A stretch of DNA of 64,000 nt from Symbiodinium natans (GCA_905221605.1 CAJNDS010002424.1:1201709-1265708), one strand, 5' to 3'. Numbered from the stretch's first letter, positions 10,451-20,976 are shown. The notes: generated from the sequence alone by a model not told the origin. Program-made: numbers and translations.

Positions 10451-10753
10451 TGCAGAGAGGAGGAACCCTGAGCAGGCTCTCATCTCAAGCACGGCAGATA
10501 GCATAACTTCCTGCCACCACGCCTTCAGGAACCCTAAGCCCTAAACCCTAAACCCTTGTGACAGTCTGGTGCGTAAAGTGTACAGCCGAGGTCACATCTC
10601 ATTACTTCACACTCCTTGTTACCAAGCCCAATCCCTAGACCCCTAATACAGGGAGGTTTTGTTTTCACTTCGTTATACCCTCGCAGGCCTTGGGCCCGAA
10701 GCCTATCAGCCAAAATTGCGCTCCGCAGGAACTGCTCCTTAGTGACCCCACCT

Positions 10754-10978
10754 CAAAACCCCAAACCCCAAACCCCAAACCCCAAACCCCAAACCCCAAA
10801 CCCCAAACCCCAAACCCCAAACCCCAAACCCCAAACCCCAAACCCCAACCCCAAACCCCCAACCCCAAACCCCAAACCCCAAACCCCAAACCCCAAACCC
10901 CAAACCCCAAACCCCAAACCCCAAACCCCAAACCCCAAACCCCAAACCCCAAACCCCAAACCCCAAACCCCAAACCCT
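10754..10978. repeat. CCCCAAA (TTTGGGG) variant array
   Basis: About 30 nearly perfect tandem CCCCAAA heptamers, a variant of the telomere-like CCCTAAA unit. The long ORFs over it (PKPQTPN and GFGVWGL repeats) are repeat artefacts. Homogeneity for the variant argues for local amplification. Confidence 0.95.
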
Positions 10979-11037
10979 ACCCCCTTGGATAAGGGAATCC
11001 CAAGCTACTCACGCTTCCGCGAGGTGCTTTGTCTGGC

Positions 11038-11128
11038 ATTTTCGGAGTTCCTACCTGTACACACAGCAGCTCAGCGACCACTTGGACCAGGGGCGTCCTT
11101 GTGAAATCGACGACGAGGCTTGGCCTAA
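11038..11128 (+). CDS. Coding exon, product not recognised
   Basis: One frame encodes YLYTQQLSDHLDQGRPCEID followed by DEAW, clearly protein-like; the competing frame (YSRFREVLCLAF...) runs into TGA. It lies between the CCCCAAA array and a CCCTAAA run at about 11129. Splice borders uncertain. Confidence 0.45.
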
Positions 11129-11156
11129 ACCCAAACCTCAACCCTAAACCCTAAAA

Positions 11157-11255
11157 TCGTCTGGCTGGCTCTTAGGACTTGAACCTTTTGGGTTCTTGTA
11201 GAAACTGCCATAAGGAGCTTAAAAATTAAGCTGAGGGGTTCAGAAGTCAGCCAAG
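11157..11255. mobile_element. Introner family I, copy 1
   Basis: It shares CTGGCTGGCTCTTAGGACTT, GGGTTTTTGTAGAAAC-like and CCATAAGGAGC segments and a right end AGAAGTCAGCCAAGG with the copy at 23069. The ends form a loose inverted repeat (TGGCTGGC/GTCAGCCA). Confidence 0.7.
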
Positions 11256-11338
11256 GAGGAAGCTGACTGCTGGCTCGGAGCCTACATGATCTTCGGCAAG
11301 GCCTTGATGTTCACCGTCATGCACTGCTGGCAGTCTCC
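11256..11338 (+). CDS. Coding exon, product not recognised
   Basis: It begins immediately after the CCAAG end of the family I element and encodes EEADCWLGAYMIFGKALMFT, VMHCWQSPGSE. Strong protein character with an amphipathic to hydrophobic middle. Its position shows that family I behaves as an intron. Confidence 0.5.
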
Positions 11339-11597
11339 AGGCTCTGAAACCCCCAAGCAATTATAAAGACGAAGCCTTATAAACCCCGCTTTTTGCTTTT
11401 GGACTCAACCCTATACCCGGTAGTACTTCGGTTGCGATGTTTTGAGGCACGTGACGCCTGAGGCTTTAAAGCCAAGTACCCCAATGTTGCAGGGGCGGGA
11501 GTCGGGTCGCTCGACCACGTACGTATCTGGCTCTACGTATTTATAGAGACACACACACACAAAGTTCCAAATCCGAATGAAGCCCTAAAAGACTTTG

Positions 11598-11753
11598 GGT
11601 GGGCAGTGGGATGGAGAGCTGAGGATTCCCTACCTCATCTACGGCCTCGTGTTGCCTTCGCGAGCCTGCCTAGGGCGGTTGTGGGTGGGCCTGGCACTCG
11701 TTCAGCTGATCAAGGGCATCTCCGACTTTCTCGTTCTGCTGCCTTCCCAGGCA
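11598..11753 (+). CDS. Coding exon, probable membrane protein segment
   Basis: The frame encodes WDGELRIPYLIYGLVLPSRA, CLGRLWVGLALVQLIKGISD, FLVLLPSQ, with two hydrophobic stretches fitting membrane helices. It ends near a CCCAG|GCATCG boundary. Family not recognised. Confidence 0.5.
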
Positions 11754-11851
11754 TCGACAGTACCTGGTTTAGGCTTTGGGGTTGACGCCCCTAAACCCTA
11801 AACCCTAAACCTTGGAGGTTTAGGGCTTTGTTCCCCGAATCCCATCCTCAG

Positions 11852-11908
11852 GGTCAGGGCATCGAGTCTAAGACACTCGTTGCTGTTGAGGGCCCAAAGT
11901 TTCCTTAA
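11852..11908 (+). CDS. Small terminal exon
   Basis: After a CCTCAG acceptor the frame GQGIESKTLVAVEGPKFP ends at TAA (11906-11908). Short but clean. Confidence 0.4.
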   Translation, partial: GQGIESKTLVAVEGPKFP

Positions 11909-12063
11909 AGCCATTGGCTGGGGATAAACCCTGTAAACCCTGCAAACTGCCTGTTGACCCTGTAAACCCTGTAACCCCCTAAACCCTAAACCCTAAACCC
12001 TAAACTTAAACCCTAAACCCTAGCCCTGCAAACCCTGTAAAGCCGAAACCCCCAACGTCTTAG

Positions 12064-12137
12064 GCGGTCCGTGGTTACCTGGGGAGCGCCGTCCCCTCGG
12101 ACGTGGTGCTCTACACGACATTGCCCTCCCGAGCGGT
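12064..12137 (+). CDS. Coding exon, product not recognised
   Basis: A CTTAG acceptor follows a CCCTAAA array, and the donor side enters a TTTAGGG array. The exon encodes AVRGYLGSAVPSDVVLYTTL, PSRAVY. It is a clear example of the array-exon-array layout. Confidence 0.5.
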
Positions 12138-12793
12138 TTACGGTTTAGGGTTTAGGGTTAGGGTTTAGGGTTTAGGGTTTGGGGTTTAGGGTTTAGGGTT
12201 CAGGGTTCAGGGTTTTGGTTCAGGGTTTGGGTTCATACCGTTTAGGGTTCATAGGGCTTAGGGTTCAAAGGGTTTAGGGAATTGGGGTTCAGGGGGATTT
12301 CCACCTTCCCCCAAGTTGGGGGCTGTCGGATGATGACCCCTAAGCCCTGAACCGAAAACCCTGCAAGGCCCAGAAGCCGCTCAGTCAGTAACCCTAAACC
12401 CTAAACCCTAAACCCTAAACCCTAAACCCTAAACCCTAAACCCTAAACCCTAAACCCTAAGAGGTTCCCTTCATATGCTCCGAAAATGGCCCTTAGATTC
12501 CCTTCGAGGATCTTGAAAAAGGGTCCCCGAACCCACGCGCGCAACCTTAGGGGTTCAAGGGAGAGACCTTCGAAAAGCCCCTAAACCCTAAAACCCCAAA
12601 CCCGAAACCCCAAACCCTAAACCCGAAACCCTAAACCCCTAAACCCTAAACCCTAAACCCCTAAACCCTAAACCCTAAACCCTAAACCCCCAGGCATGGA
12701 CTCTGCAGCCTTGTAAGTGGCATCCTCCTCTTGCAGCCGAGCTTCCGCCGGCGGGGCCGCCGAAACGTAACCTTTGTGAGCCCTACACCCTGA

Positions 12794-12936
12794 AGATGTT
12801 CCCCCTTATGTTAGTAGGGTTTAGGGTTAGGGCTAGGGTTTAAGGTTTAGGGTTTAGGGTTTAGGGCTTAATAGGGATCATAGTTGGGAGTTCTAGAACC
12901 CCTATTAAGGACTGTTAGTATAAGGGGGAACATCCC
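12794..12936. mobile_element. Family C introner copy 3, split by telomere-like array
   Basis: The left arm GATGTTCCCCCTTATGTTAG and the right arm AAGGACTGTTAGTATAAGGG are separated by a TTTAGGG array inserted where other copies have the CAGTCCTTAATAGGG segment. Confidence 0.7.
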
Positions 12937-13160
12937 AGCCCTGCACTCCTAAGCTCTGAACCCTTCATCGTAAACCCTGAAACCCCCCTAAACCCTATAA
13001 AGCCCAGTAAGCCTTTCAAACCCTGTAAGCCCCCTAAACCAGGAGCCCTATATACTCAAAACCCTGCACTGAAACCACGAACCCCAAGCTTAAACCCTAA
13101 ACCCTAAACCTACCAAACCTAAACCCTAAACCCTAAACCCTATTGTTGAACCCCAAACCC

Positions 13161-13275
13161 TGGACAAGGTGGGTCTACTTTCGCCTGCTCTGGGCCGGCG
13201 GGGTCTACATGGCCGCCTCGAGTGTGGCGGCCTTCCTAGGGAACCAGACCAGTCGGAAGGCACGTGCTCGCGGTT
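13161..13275 (+). CDS. Coding exon, possible membrane-associated segment
   Basis: The frame encodes WTRWVYFRLLWAGGVYMAAS, SVAAFLGNQTSRKARAR, a hydrophobic stretch followed by basic residues, between CCCTAAA (upstream) and TTTAGGG (downstream) arrays. Family not recognised. Confidence 0.55.
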
Positions 13276-13823
13276 TAGGGTTTGGGGTTTAGGGTTTAGG
13301 GTTTGGGGTTTGGGGTTTAGGGTTTAGGGTTTTGGGCCTAGGCAAACATGTATAAATTGCCCTCGCGGTCTTTTTGTTCGGAGAGCCTGAGCACCCGAAA
13401 TCCTTATACCCGAAATCCTTATAGAGGCTTTGGGGGCATCAGAACTGTAAGCCCAGGTTCCTAGGTGTATGGGGTCTTGGGAAGTTACGTCAGACCCGTG
13501 AACCCCAAACCTTAAGTGGCGCAACATCGTAATTCCTAAGCCCTAATGACAGCGGGCTCAGGTTGAACTTCCCTAAACCCTTAAACCCTAAAGCCCTAAA
13601 GCCCTCAAACCCTAAAACCCTAAAACTCTAACCCCGAAACCAATGGCTGTCTACCCCATCAGTTTGCTCATGCGTGCGCATTTCCATCAATCTATTCTCG
13701 TGCACATATCGAAAGCCAAATAACCCTGGTTGAAGTCTCCTGAACCTCCTAAGCCCTTATCCCTAAACCCTAAACCCTAAACTGCCCCAAGCCCTCAACC
13801 CTCAACCCTCAACCCTCATCCGC

Positions 13824-15941
13824 ATCGCAGGTCATGGAGCTGGCGCAGGACACGTGTCGTTTCATCGCGCTCGACAGGGCGAACTGGCTCTGGAAGTTAT
13901 ACATAAGATGCATCTTGAATTTATACTGTAGAGGTAAAAATAACTGCAATTTCAATATTCTAGGAATACCCCATAAATGACCGACGAAACAGGCATACCT
14001 GATAGTAACCATAACAGTGACAATGTTGAACAATCAAAGATTAACTGTTTCACAGCTGGTTCGATGTCTATCCAACAAAAGTTTCGCCATTCAGTTCATA
14101 ATATAGTAGCAGTGACAATAGTAGTAATAATACCTAAGAACCGTCACAAATAACAATAGCAAGAAGAGGGTGACCTTGCAGCCGCCCTTTTCCGCCCTGC
14201 TTCAGCTGCATTGATCTTGAAATCAGGTCACGGAGAAGGACATGATGAGCTCTACCCCAGATCCGGCTCTCAAGAGGCTGTCGACGCCCTGCCAGTTGCA
14301 AGACATCGACGCCTTCCTCAGCCACAGCTGGCAGGATGCCTGCGGTCGGAAGTGGGAGGCGCTGCAGGCCTGGCGCAGGAAGTTCAAGGCCCAGCATCTG
14401 CGCGAGCCTCGCTTGTGGATAGACAAGTACTGCATCGACCAGCAGCTATATCCCCCGTGGGAATTGTTTTGCTATTCTTGGTTTAGATAAAGCCCAAGAG
14501 GATGTTAAAGATATCATTTTTATTAAGGTTCTAAGGGGAGTATAGGCAGAACATCGATGACAGTCTCATGTGCCTACCAGTCTTCTTGGCAAGTTGCCAT
14601 ACATTGCTGATCATCGCTGGCGAGACCTACTTTGACCGCTTGTGGTGCATGGAAGCTTGGTCCTGCAGATATGTACGTATATCTTCAGCAGGTGTTCATA
14701 AAGGGTCCTACTCAACATTTCCCGGGAGAGGTTTCTAAGGGAAGTTTCATGGTCCCGGAATATGGTCCCTTACCTTCCTTCTTTACAGGGTTCTGAAGTA
14801 TGGGCCGGGTCTTGCATAAGGGGTCTATAAGGGGTCCTCATTTATAAAGGGCCATACTACGGAACCATTCAACTACCCTTATGAAGTTTTGGTCCCAGTC
14901 TAGGAAGAGGTCTTTGTTTATCTGCAGATGGAGCGAAGTGTCACTTCAATCGAGCTCTTGCCCATTTGTCACGGCTTGGAGAGTCACATCACCTCGTTCG
15001 ACGCGGAGAACGCCCAGTGCCACTCGGAGGTTCGCAACAAGTTTAGGAGCTTAGGGTGTTCCTTCTCCATAGAAGTCCTTAAAACCCCTAAACCACTTAA
15101 ACCCCCTACGCCATACTCCACATATGACCTTGGTATTTTGCATCTTCCCCTAGTAATGTGGTTCACTGGGATCCTGTTTCGGAAAGTCAGAGAGTTTAGG
15201 GTTTAGGGTTCAAGTTTGCACGTTAGCCCTAAGGGTCCATGTACCTAAATAGGGAATACTTGGGCCCTAACCTACTTGCTATTTAGGGAATTTGGGGGCG
15301 AAGTATATAATAATAATCGTAGTTAATAATAGTACTAATAGTAAGAAAAGTAAGAAAAGTAATAATAGTAATAATAGTAATAATAGTAATAATAGTAATA
15401 ATAGTAATAATAGTAATAATAGTAATAATAGTAATAATAGTAATAATAGTCATAATAGTCATAAGAGTAATAAGAGTAATAAGAGTAATAAGAGTAATAA
15501 GAGTAATAATAGTAATAATAGATAGTAATGATAGTAATAATTGTAAAAATAGTGATAGTAGTAGTAATCGCAATAATGGTAATAAGAGTAATAATAGTAA
15601 TACTAGTAATAATAGTAATAATCGTAATCATAGTAATAATAACAATAATAATAGTAATAATAGTAAGGTACCTGGACCCTCAGGGTAGGTGTTACAGGAC
15701 CAGCCGAGGCCACGACGACCGAGATCGGCAGAAGCTCTTGGCGACTATCGAGGCTGGTTGTGGTGACTTCGAGGCCTTCAACATTCAGGTGCCTTCACTA
15801 TTTCCTTTTTGGGTATATCTTTAGTTTTTGTTTATATAAAGCCCTTTTACTAAGGTTCTAAGGGGAGTATAGTTCAACATTCAGGTGCAAACGGCTCTCT
15901 TGCAGGCTTTAAAGGCCTCCCGCTGGGCACTGCCGGAATAA
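13824..15941 (+). CDS. TIR/HET-like SHSW protein, multi-exon
   Basis: Recognisable exons: 13824-13892 (VMELAQDTCRFIALDRANWL, attachment to this gene inferred), 14227-14441 (QDIDAFLSHSW, then RLWIDKYCIDQ), 14546-14672 (NIDDSLMCLPVFLASCHTLL, then TYFDRLWCMEAW), 14928 to about 15040, 15698-15788 (KLLATIEAGCGDFEAFNIQ), and 15885-15941 (terminal, TAA). The order F-L-S-H-S-W, W-x-D-x-x-x-I-x-Q, Y-x-x-R-x-W-C-x-E is the strand/loop/helix pattern seen in TIR and HET-like domains. Frame is preserved through the GC-AG intron 14442-14545, the GT-AG intron 14673-14927 and the GT-AG intron 15789-15884. The junction between about 15040 and 15698 is unresolved. TIR-fold assignment is by motif only. Function (signalling or NAD-cleaving) is not shown. 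Confidence 0.6.
14446..14545 (+). mobile_element. Introner family L copy 1 with 4-bp duplication GCAG
   Basis: Left end CTATATCCCCC, right end AAGGGGAGTATAG. GCAG flanks both sides (14442-14445, 14546-14549). The left GCAG provides a GC donor and TATAG the acceptor, and the join restores IDQQNIDDS. Confidence 0.8.
14738..14880. mobile_element. Introner-like family F copy 1, inside a GT-AG intron
   Basis: It shares ATGGTCCCTTACCTTC, AGGGTTCT(G)AAGTATGG and AACTACCCT segments with copies at 46630 and 56527, with CATGGTCC/GGACCATG-type ends. Confidence 0.65.
15229..15305. mobile_element. Family H element copy 1 (short form)
   Basis: AAGGGTCCATGTACCTAAAT and AGGGAATACTTGGGCC match the copy at 19178-19286. 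The right arm is truncated and followed by a microsatellite. Confidence 0.6.
15355..15665. repeat. TAATAG/TAAGAG hexanucleotide microsatellite
   Basis: About 300 bp of AGTAAT-type trinucleotide and hexanucleotide repeats within an intron of the SHSW gene. All ORFs across it (NNSNNS, ITIITI) are artefacts. Confidence 0.95.
15777..15888 (+). mobile_element. Introner family L copy 2 with 16-bp flanking duplication
   Basis: An 80-bp element (15793-15872) ending AAGGGGAGTATAG is flanked by the direct repeat TTCAACATTCAGGTGC at 15777-15792 and 15873-15888. Donor GT (15789) comes from the left copy and acceptor AG (15883-15884) from the right copy, so the exon reads FNIQVQTALL across the join. Confidence 0.85.
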
Positions 15942-17452
15942 GAGAGAAATTGCGACGCATCCGGCGTGATTCCTATTGTCTTACCACTATTGTCTTGTGT
16001 GCTTAGTCAGAGGTCCATTGTTGGGAGCAGTTGTCTAGGAGTGGGCGGGCTTGCTCGTTCTTGTGTCCTGACTCCGGGTCAGCACGTGGCTAGAGCCTGG
16101 AAGTAAGCCTGCTCACTTGCTCCGATGTGATCTCCCGACACGACGGTGCCCACAAGAAGTTTCCTGTCACGTTGAATCGGGCGAACTACGATCCTTAGAT
16201 GCCCGGGATATAGCGATTCTCTACCATTGTTTGGCAACATGTAAGGGCGCTGAGCACGTTGATTGCAATGCTTTGCACGATCTCGGGGTCTTTTAAGGGC
16301 TGCGGACTTTTGCTGCAATGCAGTGTGTGCTTGCTGCTACGAACCTGAAATGCAATATAAAAGTTTCGCAGCTGCAAGCACGTCAGCAAGGCAGACTATC
16401 AATGTCTCGGTACCCACTGTGGGAAGTTCTTCGCAAGACGCATCACAGATGCGAGAAGTGATGTGTAGTCCTTGCCCACAGTGGCAGTGCAAATACCCCG
16501 GAACACAGTCGCACAAATGTATAGCATCAACGGGGTTCCGAGGGAAGTAATTCAACCGTACCACGAAGAGGCCTGTCATCCTACTGAGGGCATCGTTCGA
16601 CACTGTTCCCTTGGAGCGCCTTTGATAGTTGCATAGAGATATGTCTGCATAGCGTGGCCAATGTGGGTTGAAGCGTGCAACAGCAACGGCTAGTGGCTCC
16701 TTTCGTCCTTCCAAGCCGTGAAATCAGCTGCACTGTAGCTAAATGCAGGAGCCAACATCATGCAACGCTTCCTCCGCTTGACCCCGTGGGCCGTGGGTAC
16801 AAATCTCGCGCCTCCCCAGCTTTTCAAAAGCCCAGCGAGGGCGGCGCGGTAACCGTCGTGGCGCCCATCTCTGGCTTCAGTGAACGTGATGGACCCTTCT
16901 CGGAGCAACTCCAGGGTTTCCGCAGCTTGGAGGGCTTGCGACCATCAGATCCTTGTGCTGCTCCGACAATCTCCGACAGGCCTCTCAGGCCTGGAAGGCT
17001 CCTCTCTGAGTTGCTGGATTCCATAAGGAGCAGAACTACGAGAGGGGTGATAGATCTGGCCGGCTAAGGCTTTCCTAAGCCCCTTAACTTAAGGGTTGTT
17101 AACTTGGTTTCTTGTGGTTGCGGCTTGGAATCACAGCAGCTCCCGTGTCTTGTTTTGGCATTTTGCATGAAGAAATCCACGCTTCGGCTGTGGGAATGTC
17201 TCCACTGGCGGGAGGCAACTCTATTTCAGGAAAAGGGGCGGTGCTTATCCCTACACCTCCAGTTATGTAGTGGACCCTGGTACCCTATAGTCTACCTACT
17301 ACTACTTGTGGTAGATAACCGGAGGCTTGGGGGGTTGAGAAGAGGCACAATGAAGGTGCGTGCTTCGCCCTGGCCTACTGCGAACCCCCAGAGGTAGCTG
17401 TCTGGGGGTGAGCGTTGCCGAGTATTCGATGTGCAAGGGTGAAGGGGGGTAG
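15942..17452. other. Intergenic-like stretch with weak ORFs
   Basis: No telomere-like arrays and no introners occur here, which is unusual for the window. Overlapping ORFs (16337-16714 minus, 16675-17067 plus, 17104-17397 plus) lack recognisable motifs or splice borders, and I do not support them as genes. The lack of arrays fits a spacer between genes. Confidence 0.45.
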
Positions 17453-17556
17453 CTATATTCTCCTTTTTCATTGTTTATGTTTATATAGAACCCAAGAGGG
17501 TGTTAAACATGATATTTTTTGTTAAGGTTCTAAGGGGGGTATAGGTGGAGAGTGAA
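17453..17556. mobile_element. Introner family L copy 3
   Basis: CTATATTCTCCTTTTTCATTG at the left and AAGGTTCTAAGGGGGGTATAG at the right, the same layout as 14446-14545 with a shared CCCAAGAGGRTGTTAAA core. No flanking exon recognised. Confidence 0.7.
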
Positions 17557-18025
17557 GAGTTGTAGAGTTGTTTGTACAGGTATACTTCTAAATCGCTTGT
17601 GTTAAGACCCCATGAACACGGTATGGGACGACCGATGTAGCACGTGAAGTCCACATCTTTACATCTGGGGGTTGTTCTACATTAGGATCCCTTCCCTTTA
17701 TCATAGAACCAAAGGACCCCAAAGGAAACAGCGTGGCCGAACTACGAACAACCCCCACCTACTCAGTCTCACATACCATACCTCGAGAAGACGAGCGGGA
17801 ACCAGAAAGATGGAACAGGGCGCTTGGGCATGGGGTTTCGGGGGTCGAGTTCGCTTTTTCGGGTTCGGAGTTTAGGGTTCGGCCTATTCAAGGTTACGAC
17901 TGAGGTTGTTCCCAGTTTAGTGTGTAGAGTGTAGAGCCTACGTATTTGAGGTTATGATTAAGGTTGTTTGGGGTTTTGTGTGTAGGGTTTGACTGTTTGA
18001 GGTTCACAGCCCAGTACCCTCCCAG

Positions 18026-18088
18026 GTGTCCGACGCGCTGCTGGCATCATTGCGGGAGTGGCGGGGTGTCGAGGCTCAGGCCACTTGA
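18026..18088 (+). CDS. Small terminal exon
   Basis: After a TCCCAG acceptor the frame encodes VSDALLASLREWRGVEAQAT then TGA (18086-18088). Good helix-like composition. Parent gene unknown. Confidence 0.5.
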   Translation: MSDALLASLREWRGVEAQAT

Positions 18089-18392
18089 CCAATGCATCAG
18101 ACTCTTAGACCCTCAAGGGTTTAGGAGTAAGTGTGACGTAGCATAGACGCAGAGACTGTCAAGAGGCCTGTGTGGTAACGACTTTGTGGCCTAAGCTGTT
18201 CTCTATGTTCCCTCTGAGGGTACGTGGATCCTTTGTGCTTGCATGTTGAGTTGCAGGTTACAGATCACGGTTTCCGGGGACTTGAAGTCGCAAGGTGGTG
18301 GAACAAAATGCCTGACACCAACAGCCGCGCTCATACCATGCATTTCTTAAGCCCCAAGCCAAACCCTATAGACCCTAAACCCTGCCTATATG

Positions 18393-18424
<32 letters not shown>

Positions 18425-18468
18425 CATATTGAGGGTTTAGGGTGTTAGGGTTTTAGGGTTTAGGGTTA

Positions 18469-19601
18469 TGGAGACCCAGTTGCAGGTCCACCTCTCCTAC
18501 TTCGGTCACTGGGCCTGGTGTCAAAACGTGAACAACTGCCAGGAGATGGGACTGGTCGAGGGTTCAGGGTTTGGTTGTTGTTAGGGTTCAGGGTTCAGGG
18601 TTCAAAATTTAAGGTGTAGGGTTAAGTCGACCCTAAACCCTAAACCCTAGACCCTAGCCGTCTTATTCTTGTGTTCCTTAGAATCGTAATTTCAGTTAGG
18701 TACCGTATCAGTTCATGGTCAAAAGGTTTACAGTTTCGTTTAGGGCCCATAGGGGCCTAAGAGGGCACATGAAGTATGGACACGCGAAGTGGCCCTAAAC
18801 CCTGAACCCTAAACCCTAAACCCTAAACCCTATCTCCTTAAACAAACTGCCAGGAGCCCCTGGCCCTGATGTTCCGGGAGTATCAGCAGGATTGGGCCGA
18901 GTCTGACGACCAGCTCAATGAGGTGACTCGGTAACTGAATGAGTACAATTTTCAGTTTCGGGTTTTGGTTATAGGGTTTATAGGGTTTATAGGGTTTATT
19001 AAAGGGTTTAAAGGGTTTATAGGGTTTATAGGGTTTATAGGGTTTATAGGGTTTATAGGGTTTAGGGTTTAGGGTTTAGGGTTTACAGTTTTGGGTTTAG
19101 GGTATAGAGTTTAGGGTAGCTGGATGAGTACACTTTACAGGTTGCGGGATGCTAGAATCCCCTACAGAATTCCCCTGAGGGTCCATGTACCTTTATGAGT
19201 GTATACTTGGCCCCCCGAATTCCCTATATAGCAAGTACTTGGAGGCCCAAGTATTCCCTATTCAGGTACATGGACCCTTAGGGGAACTAAACCCTAAACC
19301 CAAAACCCTTAACCCTTAACCCTAAACCCTACAATTCCCTTTTGAACTGAAAGTGTACACTTCTGGGGGCTCTATGAACTCAGCACCTAAGGCGAACTAC
19401 CAGCTGCTTGTGGAGCGGTTCCTGCGCTGCTGGAAAGGAACTTTCCATTTTTGCGGAAGAAGTTGGGGGGGGGGGTACCTTCTTGCGGTTCCTCACATAG
19501 GGCCTAGGGCTTAGGGTTTGGGGTTCAGGGTTTAGGGTTTAGGGTTGAGGGTTTAGGGTTTAGGGTTTAGGGTTTAGTTCGGGTGGGTTATGATTATTTT
19601 T

Positions 19602-19632
<31 letters not shown>

Positions 19633-19735
19633 GGGGAGGGGGTTCTGAGTGTTCCTGAACCGAAGGTTGCGCAGCTACCTGCACGAAGGAAGCTCCGAGC
19701 TGATTCGGGCGGATCTGATCCTCTGCACCTTGGGG
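18469..19735 (+). CDS. Multi-exon gene, product not recognised
   Basis: Four coding blocks lie in order: 18469-18558 (VHLSYFGHWAWCQNVNNCQE), 18852-18930 (LALMFREYQQDWAESDDQLN), 19392 to about 19450 (ANYQLLVERFLRCWKGTF) and 19661-19735 (RLRSYLHEGSSELIRADLIL). All are strongly protein-like and separated by intron-type sequence with TTTAGGG starts and CCCTAAA ends. Blocks two and three flank the nested family J/H element, which acts as an intron. Exact junctions are unresolved. That the four blocks belong to one gene is inferred from order and orientation. Family unknown. Confidence 0.5.
18928..19391. mobile_element. Introner family J copy 1, enlarged by telomere-like array and a nested family H element
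   Basis: The left end (ACTGAATGAGTACAATTTTC) and the right end (ACTTCTGGGGGCTCTATGAACTCAGCACCTAAG region) match the 96-bp copy at 27373-27468. Inside are GGGTTTATA/TTTAGGG arrays (18966-19115) and a full family H element (19178-19286). Confidence 0.7.
19178..19286. mobile_element. Family H element copy 2, nested in family J
   Basis: Terminal inverted repeat: CCCTGAGGGTCCATGTACC on the left against GGTACATGGACCCTTAGGGG on the right. A second inner inverted pair (GTATACTTGG / CCAAGTATTC) lies between. The ends are nearly intact. Confidence 0.8.
19500..19636. repeat. TTTAGGG array followed by T/G homopolymers
   Basis: A TTTAGGG array leads into about 14 T then about 22 G residues. The T-run/G-run combination recurs at 34439-34468. 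Confidence 0.85.
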
Positions 19736-20135
19736 TCGAAATGAGCCCTAACAGTATATATGGTTCACATCCCCGAATGTTTAGGGTTTAGGGTTTAGGG
19801 TTTAGGGTTTAGGGTTTAGGGCTTCTCGCCGCGCCGCGGCAGTAGATGTCATGCGGAGATGGCGCCCCAACACACCCAGGGGGTGTGAGGGGGCGGCATA
19901 TGTTGCGGCGGCGTATAATGAAGTTGGAGCCACCGCAACCAGAAAGGTTGGGCTGTTCTATTTTTCCCACCCCCTGCTTACGCAGGCATCCACCCAACTT
20001 TTTCCCTTTTAGGGTTTCAGGCTAATGCCCTAAATTCCCACTTCCCACCCCCGTCCTTCGAATGGGGGGGGGGGGGAGGGAGATTTTTCGTGTTTTAGCC
20101 TTTAAGGGAAGATGGGTTTCTCGGTCCTGGCACAG

Positions 20136-20198
20136 GTCTTCCCATCCTTAGTGACCAATGGGTCTCCCAGAGCAATGCGGCAGATCGAGGCACAGTAG
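20136..20198 (+). CDS. Small terminal exon
   Basis: After a GGCACAG acceptor the frame VFPSLVTNGSPRAMRQIEAQ ends at TAG (20196-20198). Unknown product. Confidence 0.4.
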   Translation, partial: VFPSLVTNGSPRAMRQIEAQ

Positions 20199-20459
20199 AC
20201 ATGAATGGCATTTCACTCCCCATTCATCGAGCTTCTTGTGGAGGTCGTAGAGTTGATGCTCCGGCTTGTTGCCTCTCCCGGTCGGATATTGGCCAGGGGT
20301 CAGGGGCCCAGGCACCCTAGAAAAGGGTGGGTACGACCTGGGAATTTAGGGTTTCGGGTTTAGGGTTTAGGCTGTAGGGTTTAGGGTTTAGGGATTCTAG
20401 TAGTATAAGGTATACATGATGCCAATCTTTTTGGGGGGGGTTCAATCTGGGTCCCTAAC

Positions 20460-20806
20460 AGGCACACGGCCTTTTCTCTTCTGCTGGCTGCTGCGGACTC
20501 TCTGGCCCGAGCCATATACCCAACTGCCCATGCTCCACTACTACAGCGGCCCCCTGCTTTTTGACACCACGCCGTCCCAGATGCTTGGGGTAGCCCAGTG
20601 GTACCCTTTTCCGTTTCTGTTTTGGTTCACGGGTCCCATGTATAAAGTAACAACCCAAAAAAAGGTGCCCTTGTTAGAATATGTTTACTGGGCTACTAAG
20701 GATGGACGTCGTCCTACAGGCTTTCCGGCAGACCGTGCTGTCTTCCACATTGGATCTGGTGGCATCTCGGCAAGGAAACTTCTTCAAGCGTAGGGATTCA
20801 GGCTGA
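20460..20806 (+). CDS. Gene 3' end interrupted by a family A introner
   Basis: The upstream exon ends HYYSGPLLFDTTPSQ at 20579. Removing the GA-AG intron 20580-20700 joins it to MDVVLQAFRQTVLSSTLDLV, ASRQGNFFKRRDSG and a TGA stop (20804-20806). The intron is 121 bp and so shifts frame, and only the spliced frame gives the convincing helix MDVVLQAFRQ. The GATG duplication on both sides fixes the borders. The upstream limit of the first exon is uncertain because all three frames are open there. Family not recognised. Confidence 0.55.
20584..20700 (+). mobile_element. Introner family A (GATG duplication)
   Basis: CTTGGGGTAGCCCAG at the left and CTGGGCTACTAAG at the right. GATG flanks it at 20580-20583 and 20701-20704. 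It has the standard internal CCCTTTTCCGTTTCTG and AAAGTAAC segments. Confidence 0.85.
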
Positions 20807-20812
20807 TTTTGG

Positions 20813-20912
20813 GGTTTCCGAAATTGGGGGTACCTTATTGGGTCCTTATTATAAGGGAGTCCTACTATTAGGGCGTCTTTATTGGGGTCCCCCTATTTTC
20901 GTAAACCCCCAT
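20813..20912. mobile_element. Family D inverted-repeat element, copy 1
   Basis: GGTTTCCGAAATTGGGGGTACC at the left pairs with TATTTTCGTAAACCCCCATG at the right. The internal TACCTTATTGGGGTCC and TCCTACTATT are shared by the other copies. Confidence 0.75.
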
Positions 20913-20920
20913 GTTGCATG

Positions 20921-20921
<1 letters not shown>

Positions 20922-20976
<55 letters not shown>

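Noticed and set aside
10616-11104. Long ORFs in both strands over the CCCCAAA array (PKPQTPN and GFGVWGL repeats)
   Set aside because: They are translations of a heptamer tandem repeat, whose period keeps all frames open. There is no start context or unique domain.
15283-15824. NNSNNS / ITIITI / VIIVIIV ORFs
   Set aside because: Pure microsatellite translation inside an intron of the SHSW gene.
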